From: Anaerolineales bacterium
Lineage (GTDB): Bacteria; Chloroflexota; Anaerolineae; Anaerolineales; Villigracilaceae
Reading direction: 5' to 3'
Length of the DNA stretch: 64,000 nucleotides
Assembly: GCA_016789305.1 (NCBI GenBank)
Contig: JAEURJ010000008.1
Span: 1 to 64,000, forward strand
Shown here: positions 57,985 through 64,000 of the stretch, piece by piece
Layout of the letters: the number at the start of each line of letters is the position of its first letter
Numbering within the stretch: position 1 is the stretch's first letter
Program-made: the position numbers and the translations under genes
The notes under the pieces: generated by a model
Told to the model about the DNA's origin: nothing
Databases searched by the model: none
The model's input: the letters and a program-made list of their open reading frames with translations, nothing else

Positions 57985-60522
57985 ATGGCCGACGAACTCG
58001 AACCCCAGGAACCGAAATCAGATAATTCAGGCAACGTGGAAAGTGTAGACATCGACTCGCAAATGCGGTCTGCCTACCTTGACTATGCCATGAGTGTGAT
58101 CGTGGCGCGTGCGTTGCCCGATGCGCGGGATGGGCTGAAACCTGTCCATCGCCGCATTTTGTACGCCATGGATGAGCTTGGCGTGCGCTCCACCGGCTCC
58201 TACAAGAAATCTGCGCGTATCGTGGGCGAGGTACTTGGTAAGTTCCACCCTCATGGTGACTCGGCGGTATATGAATCCATGGCACGCATGGCTCAGGATT
58301 TTTCCATGCGCTATCTGCTGGTGGATGGTCAGGGCAACTTTGGTTCCATTGACGGGGATTCGCCCGCGGCCATGCGTTACACCGAGGCTCGTTTGCAGAA
58401 ACTTGCCGAAGAGATGCTGGCCGACCTGGATAAGGATACCGTCGACTTCGGCCCAAACTTTGATGATTCGCTCGAAGAGCCATTGGTTCTTCCAGCACGT
58501 CTTCCCAATCTTTTACTGAACGGTTCTTCCGGCATCGCCGTGGGTATGGCCACCAACATTCCTCCACACAATTTGCGTGAGCTGGCAGGTGCGATCAATT
58601 ACTTAATTGACAAATATGACGCCATTGACGATGTCAATGTGGATGAGTTGATGCAGTTCGTGCAGGGACCGGATTTCCCGACAGGTGGCATGATCGTTGG
58701 CACCGAGGGAATTCTTTCCGCTTATAGCACAGGTCGCGGACGTATTGTGATGCGCGGTATTGCCCACATTGAGGAAATGAAGGGTGGGCGCTATCAGATC
58801 AATATTACGGAAATTCCGTATCAGGTCAATAAGACCACCCTGATCGAACGCATCGCGGAATTGGTTCGCGACGACAAGATCGATGCGATCTCGGATATGC
58901 GCGATGAATCCGATCAACGCGGTATGAGCATCATCATCGAGTTGAAACGCGGCGCCCAGCCCAAGAAGGTCCTTAATCAACTTTACAAATACACATCGCT
59001 TCAATCCACTTTCGGTGTGATCATGCTTGCGTTGGTGGATGGTGAGCCGCGCACGCTTCCCTTGAAACGCTCGCTGCAAATTTTCATTGAACATCGCCAG
59101 ACAGTCATTGTCCGCCGTTCGAATTTTGATCTGGCCAAGGCACGCGCACGCCAGCATATCCTTGATGGTTATTTGATCGCGCTCAATAATATTGAAGCTG
59201 TTATCAAAGTCATTCGCGCGGCTGAAGATTCTGATGTTGCAAAAACCAATTTGATGAAAAACTTCAAGCTGAGCGAGCTGCAGGCGCAGGCCATTCTCGA
59301 TATGCAGTTGCGTCGTCTGGCTGCTCTCGAACGCTGGAAGATCGAAGAGGAACATAAACAGGTCCAGGCCACGATCGATTATCTCGAAGATTTACTTGCC
59401 CACCCGAAAAAGATCCTTGCTTTGATCCAAACCGACATGAAGGAACTCGCCGAAAAATTCGGGGATGACCGCCGTACGCGCATTGCCGCGGATGCCAAGG
59501 AAAACATTCACGATGAAGATTTGGTTGCCGATGAGGCAGTGCTTATTAGTTTGACCGAACGCGGGTATATCAAACGCGTGGCGGCCACCGCCTTCAAATC
59601 CCAAAGCCGCGGTGGACGCGGCGTGATGGGTCATACGACAAAGGAAGAAGACGAAGTCGTGATGCTCATCCCGGCGCGCAGTTTGGATACGATGCTGTTC
59701 TTCTCGGATAAGGGAAAAGTGTATAGTGAAAAAGTCTATCAAATCCCTGATGCTGATCGAGCTGCGAAGGGCGTCCCACTGGTCAACATCCTGTCGCTGG
59801 ATGCCAATGAAAAAGTAACCGCTGCGATGGCGGTGAAAAACTTCTCGACGGATACTTTCTGTATGATGATGACTGGGCGCGGCAAGATCAAGCGTGTGCA
59901 GATGGATGAATTCGCTTCTGTAAGACCTTCCGGCTTGATCGCCATGACCTTGGAAGAAGGCGACACCCTTGGCTGGGTGCGTCTAACCACCGGCAAGGAT
60001 GAGATCATTATAGTGACAGAATCCGGTCAAGCCCTGCGCTTCGGCGAGGACAAGGTCCGTGCCATGGGGCGCCAGGCTGCTGGCGTAAATGGTATCAAGC
60101 TCAAGAAAGGTGATCTTGTCACAAGCATGGATGTTGTGGAAAAAGATGGCGCGCTCTTAATTGTCACATCGCACGGATTCGGTAAACAAACGCCGCTTGC
60201 AGAATATGCCGCCAAAGGCCGTGCAACCAACGGTATTTCCACGATCGATCAGAAAGCCATCAAGGAGATCGGAAAGATCGCTGCGGCTCGTGTTGTGCAG
60301 AAGGATGATGACCTCACCATTATGACCGCCAATGGTGTGACTATCCGTTTGAAGGTAAAAGACGTAAAGCAATCAGGCCGTGCGACGAAGGGCGTCCACC
60401 TGATTAAACCGAATGAAGGCGATAGCGTAGCCTCTGTGGCCAGGACCTCCGCGGAAGATATGAAGAAAGCGGGCGCACAGATGGAAGTTACAGAAGAAGA
60501 ATCGCAACAGAAAATGATATAA
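57985..60522 (+). CDS. gyrA: DNA gyrase subunit A
   Basis: An 845-residue GyrA. The catalytic tyrosine is Y132 ([10 protein letters not shown]). The quinolone-resistance region reads [21 protein letters not shown]93 and E97 correspond to E. coli Ser83 and Asp87. The C-terminal beta-pinwheel carries a GyrA-box-like [11 protein letters not shown] near residue 540, which marks it as gyrase rather than ParC. It cuts and rejoins DNA to introduce negative supercoils. AAGG precedes the ATG weakly. gyrB is not adjacent. Confidence 0.95.
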   Translation: MADELEPQEPKSDNSGNVESVDIDSQMRSAYLDYAMSVIVARALPDARDGLKPVHRRILYAMDELGVRSTGSYKKSARIVGEVLGKFHPHGDSAVYESMARMAQDFSMRYLLVDGQGNFGSIDGDSPAAMRYTEARLQKLAEEMLADLDKDTVDFGPNFDDSLEEPLVLPARLPNLLLNGSSGIAVGMATNIPPHNLRELAGAINYLIDKYDAIDDVNVDELMQFVQGPDFPTGGMIVGTEGILSAYSTGRGRIVMRGIAHIEEMKGGRYQINITEIPYQVNKTTLIERIAELVRDDKIDAISDMRDESDQRGMSIIIELKRGAQPKKVLNQLYKYTSLQSTFGVIMLALVDGEPRTLPLKRSLQIFIEHRQTVIVRRSNFDLAKARARQHILDGYLIALNNIEAVIKVIRAAEDSDVAKTNLMKNFKLSELQAQAILDMQLRRLAALERWKIEEEHKQVQATIDYLEDLLAHPKKILALIQTDMKELAEKFGDDRRTRIAADAKENIHDEDLVADEAVLISLTERGYIKRVAATAFKSQSRGGRGVMGHTTKEEDEVVMLIPARSLDTMLFFSDKGKVYSEKVYQIPDADRAAKGVPLVNILSLDANEKVTAAMAVKNFSTDTFCMMMTGRGKIKRVQMDEFASVRPSGLIAMTLEEGDTLGWVRLTTGKDEIIIVTESGQALRFGEDKVRAMGRQAAGVNGIKLKKGDLVTSMDVVEKDGALLIVTSHGFGKQTPLAEYAAKGRATNGISTIDQKAIKEIGKIAAARVVQKDDDLTIMTANGVTIRLKVKDVKQSGRATKGVHLIKPNEGDSVASVARTSAEDMKKAGAQMEVTEEESQQKMI

Positions 60523-60572
60523 CACATAAAAAGAACGGGCTGCCGAAAAGCAGCCCGTTCTTTTTATGTGTT
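60521..60572. terminator. 23-bp terminator overlapping the gyrA stop
   Basis: A perfect 23-bp stem (60521-60543 with 60550-60572), core GAACGGGCTGC/GCAGCCCGTTC, loop CGAAAA. A and T runs on both sides make it bidirectional, serving gyrA and the convergent small gene. The last two bases of the gyrA stop codon lie inside the stem. Confidence 0.95.
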
Positions 60573-60587
60573 AATTACAAGGATGAT

Positions 60588-60800
60588 TTAGATCCCGATC
60601 TTTCCAAAGACCAGCAGCACCATGGCTCCGAGGATGCAAACGGTGAACATCAACATAACGGAGATCACAAACCGCTGCATCGATGTCATGCCAAGGAATT
60701 TTTTGGACCCAGACCTGCCATACCCGGCCGCCGGTTGATATTTTGCCTCAGGCTCTTCGTTGAATGTACTGGAAGAATCATCGCGAAGATTGTCAAACAT
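60588..60800 (-). CDS. Small single-helix membrane protein, unknown
   Basis: A 70-residue protein with a polar, acidic then Gly/Ser-rich N-terminus (residues 1-35) and one C-terminal membrane helix (about 43-66, FVISVMLMFTVCILGAMVLL). AGAGGAAACC precedes the ATG. It may be tail-anchored. It is the last gene of the rho-side cluster on the minus strand. No family is recognised. Confidence 0.65.
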   Translation of the reverse strand: MFDNLRDDSSSTFNEEPEAKYQPAAGYGRSGSKKFLGMTSMQRFVISVMLMFTVCILGAMVLLVFGKIGI

Positions 60801-60842
60801 GGTTTCCTCTGTTCGGTGGATAAATTAACTTGACTAATTCTA

Positions 60843-61604
60843 TCACGCCATTGGTCTTAGGCTGACATCTCCGTAGTGAACTGTAAACTGCTTGCCATTT
60901 TCATCACGCAACCGCAGCCCTCCGTCTGATTCGAGGCCGAGCAGAATGCCGCCAGGGGTTTGGTTCGCCCCTGTGATGACCTGCACGAATTGCTGTTTAT
61001 AGGCGAGTTGACTTTCCCATGAAGCCAGGAAAGCAGCAGTTTCAATTTCCGGGAGGCGTTTAAGCAAGTTGGATAACACATCCTTCAAGAATTGCTCACG
61101 TTCAACAGGAGATCCGAGTTCGTTTTCGATGCTCGTGGCGGGGAATTTGAGCTCTTCCGCCGGAGGAACGGATTCTTTGAAAATGTTAATTCCCATGCCG
61201 ATAACGATTGCTGTAATTTGATCACCCGCCCAGACGGCTTCGATTAGAATGCCCGCTGTTTTTTTGCCATTCAACAGAATATCGTTGGGCCATTTGATTT
61301 GAGGGCTGAGACCAAGCTGGGAGCAGGCATCTGCAATTGAAAGCGCAGCCAGTCCAACGGTCCGCGAAAGATGCGTAATGCCGGCTGGGTGCAGGATCAC
61401 GCTGAAGGCGAGCGCCGACCCTTTGGGGGTAAACCATTTTCGATCGAGTCGTCCACGGCCGGCGGTTTGTTCATCTGCAATCACGATCGAAAGATTTGGT
61501 GCATCCTCGGTCGCCCAGACAAGCGCCGCATCGTTGGTGGAGCCGATGGTATCGAAATATCGGATTTCGCCGATGGGAAGTTTGTTGAGAGATTTTATAT
61601 TCAT
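60843..61604 (-). CDS. birA: Biotin-[acetyl-CoA-carboxylase] ligase
   Basis: A 253-residue group I biotin ligase without the DNA-binding domain of E. coli BirA. It has the biotinyl-AMP loop GRGRLDRKWFTPKGSAL, the IKWPNDILLNGKKTAGIL block with the catalytic lysine, and a small C-terminal domain. It attaches biotin to carboxyl-carrier proteins. ATG 61604 is used; a TTG at 61613 is also in frame. The terminator of the upstream gene ends only nine to eleven bases before, so no ribosome-binding site is visible. Confidence 0.92.
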   Translation of the reverse strand: MNIKSLNKLPIGEIRYFDTIGSTNDAALVWATEDAPNLSIVIADEQTAGRGRLDRKWFTPKGSALAFSVILHPAGITHLSRTVGLAALSIADACSQLGLSPQIKWPNDILLNGKKTAGILIEAVWAGDQITAIVIGMGINIFKESVPPAEELKFPATSIENELGSPVEREQFLKDVLSNLLKRLPEIETAAFLASWESQLAYKQQFVQVITGANQTPGGILLGLESDGGLRLRDENGKQFTVHYGDVSLRPMA

Positions 61605-61614
61605 GGGAATCAAA

Positions 61615-61642
61615 AACCCTAAAGGTGACTTCCTTTAGGGTT
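61615..61642 (-). terminator. Terminator of the LysM/M23 gene
   Basis: AACCCTAAAGG (61615-61625) and CCTTTAGGGTT (61632-61642) form a perfect 11-bp stem with a six-base loop. On the minus strand it runs into TTTTGATT. It lies directly upstream of birA. Confidence 0.8.
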
Positions 61643-61647
61643 AATTT

Positions 61648-62817
61648 TTACTGAACGATATCGTACGGGTTTATGTTGGCGCCGCCGATGCGAACTTCAA
61701 AGTGCAAGTGCGCGCCAAAGGCATTGCCGGTGCTGCCTGCTGCGCCAATAATGGTGCCCTGACCCACAGGAGTGCACATGCTTACGTTGATCACGCTTAA
61801 GTGGGCATAAACTGTTACATAGCCATTGCCATGATCGATCTGAACGACGTTGCCATAGCCATAATTCCAGCCGCTGGCTGCCTGCGTGACGATGCCAGCT
61901 CCGGCCGCATAAATGGGTTCTCCTTCATTGGCTTGAATATCAAGACCCAGATGGCTTGGCATATATCCATATCCGGAAATGGCATGAGAACCGGCCGGCC
62001 AGCCAAACCCGCTGGCAACAGGCCCGCCGCCGCAGGCATTGGTGGCATTGGCTCCACCTGTTCCCGTATTATCGCCGCGTCCCGCAGTCTGCAAGTCGGC
62101 CGCCCAGTTTCTGAGTTCACGGGTTCCGCCCGGCACCATGACCAATGCGCCTGGTTCCACTGTGGGATTGGTGAGGTCGATATTGTTTCCTGCAAAGTTG
62201 ATGATGTCATCTGCCTTTGCATCAAACTCAGCGGCGACGGAATCAAACGTGTCGCCGTCCTTCCATTTGTAGTAAATGCCATCCACTGGCGGGATGGTTA
62301 ATTCCATGCCTGGCTTCAAACTGTGCGGGTTGTCATCAAGATCGGGGTTTGCGAACAAAATTGAATCGGTTTCAATTTTATATTTATCCGCAATGGAAAG
62401 CATGGCATCACCGCGAGAAACTCGATAGACGACCGAGTCGTAACGAGGGCGCTCAGGAATATCCGTCTTGAGTTTTAAATCCCGTAGAATAGCTGAAAAT
62501 CCGCTTCCCTCTGACCCGGCAACTGGTCCCGTTACGACGGGACCTTCACCACTGGAATTAGGAGTCGCTTGCGGTTGATTGCTTGTGGAGGACGCGCTTG
62601 CGTTTTTATAAAGGATCGTGGAACCCAAAAGGGATACTACAATGACCAGTGTCACCACCCAACTGATGATCGTGAACCGGTCCATTTTCATTTTTTTGCG
62701 CGGAGAAGTGGGAGGCTCGTTTGTTGCCCGCGTGCCCGCCATTCCCTTGGGTTCCCGTTTGAGACGGGAAGCAAGAGAGGAAAAGAAAGAGCGGGTTTTT
62801 TCGAGAAAAATTTTCAT
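61648..62817 (-). CDS. LysM and M23 peptidase, membrane-anchored
   Basis: A 389-residue protein. A basic cytoplasmic N-terminus (1-48) precedes one membrane helix (about 49-69). Two LysM-like repeats follow (VVYRVSRGDAMLSIADKYKI, and YYKWKDGDTFDSVAAEF). The C-terminal M23 domain has zinc-site residues in SHLGLDIQANEG and HLHFEVRIGG. It should cut peptidoglycan peptide bridges outside the membrane, although Chloroflexota often have thin or modified walls. It is followed by a terminator and lies downstream of rho. Confidence 0.9.
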   Translation of the reverse strand: MKIFLEKTRSFFSSLASRLKREPKGMAGTRATNEPPTSPRKKMKMDRFTIISWVVTLVIVVSLLGSTILYKNASASSTSNQPQATPNSSGEGPVVTGPVAGSEGSGFSAILRDLKLKTDIPERPRYDSVVYRVSRGDAMLSIADKYKIETDSILFANPDLDDNPHSLKPGMELTIPPVDGIYYKWKDGDTFDSVAAEFDAKADDIINFAGNNIDLTNPTVEPGALVMVPGGTRELRNWAADLQTAGRGDNTGTGGANATNACGGGPVASGFGWPAGSHAISGYGYMPSHLGLDIQANEGEPIYAAGAGIVTQAASGWNYGYGNVVQIDHGNGYVTVYAHLSVINVSMCTPVGQGTIIGAAGSTGNAFGAHLHFEVRIGGANINPYDIVQ

Positions 62818-62852
62818 TTGTTAATTACGCAACCTCGGAATGATTCCTGCAG

Positions 62853-64000
62853 CTACGCATCCTTTGTGAGATTCTCCAGAAATTCGATGTTATTTTTAGC
62901 TTTTTCCATGCGTGTGACGATGGCTTCGGTGGCAACCGAGACATCCATACCAGCCCCTGCGGGTGGCGTTGAGATCATCTGAATAAACATTCGGCGCATG
63001 AGCCAGACGCTTTTGAGTAGATCGGGACCGAGGAGCAGGTCCTCGCGCCGGGTGGAGGAGCGCTCGATGTCCACGGCGGGGAAGATGCGGCGTTCCTGCA
63101 ATTTTCGGGAGAGGATTAACTCCATATTGCCGGTACCTTTGAACTCTTCGTAAACCACATCGTCCAAGCGGGAGCCGGTATCAACGAGGCAGGTGGCAAT
63201 AATGGTGAGTGAGCCGCCATCTTCCACATTGCGGGCTGCGCCGAAGAAACGTTTGGGAGGATATAACGCTGAAGGATCCATACCGCCAGAGAGCGTACGT
63301 CCTGATGGATTGACGACCAGGTTATAGGCGCGGGCGAGGCGGGTAATCGAGTCCATTAAGATTACCACATGGCGTCCGATCTCCACCAATCTCTTAGCGC
63401 GTTCTAAGGCCAATTCTGCCGTACGAACATGGGAAGTAACTGGCTCATCGAAGGTGGAAGCTACGACTTCTGCATCCACAGAGCGATCCATATCGGTTAC
63501 TTCCTCGGGACGTTCGCCGATCAGGGCGATGATCAGGTGGACATCGGGGTATTTGGTTGAAATTGAGTTTGCGATTTGCTTGAGAATTGTGGTTTTGCCC
63601 GCCTTGGGAGGAGAAACGATCAAGCCGCGCTGTCCGCGTCCGATCGGTGCGATCAGGTTAATTAAACGAGGTGCAAGGGTGTCATGGTCGGTTTCGAGAT
63701 CAAAGCGTACTTCAGGGAAAATAGGTGTGAGGGTTTCGAATGTGGTTCTTTTAGCTGCTTCCTCCGGGTCCTGTCCATTGATCGATTCCACCTTGAGCAA
63801 GCCGAAGTGTCGTTCACTTTCACGTGGCGGACGAACCTGTCCGATGACGAGGTCGCCGGCGCGCAGGTCATGTCTTCGTAATTGTGCCTGCGAAACGTAC
63901 ACATCCTGGTCGCTGATTCGATAATTCGTAGCGCGTAGAAAGCCGATGCCTTCGCTCATAATTTCGAGAATACCGCCGCGCAGTTCAATACCCTCCTTTT
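62853..64000 (-). CDS. rho: Transcription termination factor Rho (5' end outside window)
   Basis: The frame runs off the right edge of the window (ELRGGILEIMSEGIGFLRAT is readable), so the N-terminus is missing; at least 381 residues are present. The RNA-binding domain (YRISDQDVYVSQAQLRRHDL, GQVRPPRESE), Walker A (PPKAGKTT), the LIGERPEEVTDM block and RRFFGAARN-type segment match Rho. Rho is the hexameric RNA helicase that ends transcription and contacts NusG. The apparent start ATG at 63959 lies inside the conserved region and is not the real start. Confidence 0.95.
   Translation of the reverse strand, partial: KEGIELRGGILEIMSEGIGFLRATNYRISDQDVYVSQAQLRRHDLRAGDLVIGQVRPPRESERHFGLLKVESINGQDPEEAAKRTTFETLTPIFPEVRFDLETDHDTLAPRLINLIAPIGRGQRGLIVSPPKAGKTTILKQIANSISTKYPDVHLIIALIGERPEEVTDMDRSVDAEVVASTFDEPVTSHVRTAELALERAKRLVEIGRHVVILMDSITRLARAYNLVVNPSGRTLSGGMDPSALYPPKRFFGAARNVEDGGSLTIIATCLVDTGSRLDDVVYEEFKGTGNMELILSRKLQERRIFPAVDIERSSTRREDLLLGPDLLKSVWLMRRMFIQMISTPPAGAGMDVSVATEAIVTRMEKAKNNIEFLENLTKDA

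Overview
The window looks like a chromosomal segment of a free-living bacterium of the phylum Chloroflexota, probably class Anaerolineae. The reasons are a DUF2298 (Chlor_Arch_YYY) glycosyltransferase, an alternative complex III operon, many Thr/Pro-rich secreted proteins, TTG starts on ordinary genes, and a Gram-positive-type LexA with a GAAC-N4-GTTC box. This assignment rests on gene content read by eye, not on a database search.

Layout. 1-4010: translation and secretion block tuf(end)-rpmG-tRNA-Trp-secE-nusG-rplK-rplA-rplJ-rplL, with autoregulatory leaders. rpoB does not follow rplL. 4052-10640: a seven-gene ubiquitin-like conjugation operon made of an E1-like enzyme fused to a GntR winged helix, a membrane RING-like E3 candidate, a ubiquitin-like/E2 fusion, a free ubiquitin-like protein, a JAMM deconjugase, a membrane FHA protein and a membrane VWA protein. 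It has a near-consensus promoter, a GntR-type palindrome at the expected transcription start and an intrinsic terminator just after the free ubiquitin-like gene. 10638-12842: VOC protein, lexA with SOS box, corA. 12921-15984: envelope-stress-like operon whose proteins share one small helical module.

16014-27729: one 3663-residue RHS/SpvB polymorphic-toxin-like protein interrupted by LamG-like and Gly-rich inserts, followed by an AT-rich lipoprotein that may be its immunity partner. 27730-31665: repeat-rich accessory region with a RAYT transposase and its REP palindromes, a second palindromic family (one copy split by a 124-bp insertion with a 6-bp target duplication), a DUF104-like/aspartic protease gene pair, a cytoplasmic HtrA-like protease and a LuxR regulator with a degenerate receiver.

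32004-39077: alternative complex III (pentaheme ActA, split ActB, ActC, ActD, ActE, another monoheme protein), which would pass electrons from quinol to a periplasmic acceptor. No ActF is seen. 39106-49926: three large membrane glycosyltransferase-like proteins and tRNA-Ser. 50039-54132: azlCD, etfBA, three small unknown genes and a 38-codon gene. 54391-57802: tRNA-Leu, MFS exporter, UGT-like glycosyltransferase and methyltransferase. 57869-64000: gyrA, a small membrane protein, birA, a LysM/M23 peptidase and the 3' part of rho.

The ubiquitin-like operon is the most striking system. It holds every class of component needed to activate, transfer, ligate and remove a small modifier, most of it tied to the membrane, and its activating enzyme seems able to regulate its own transcription.
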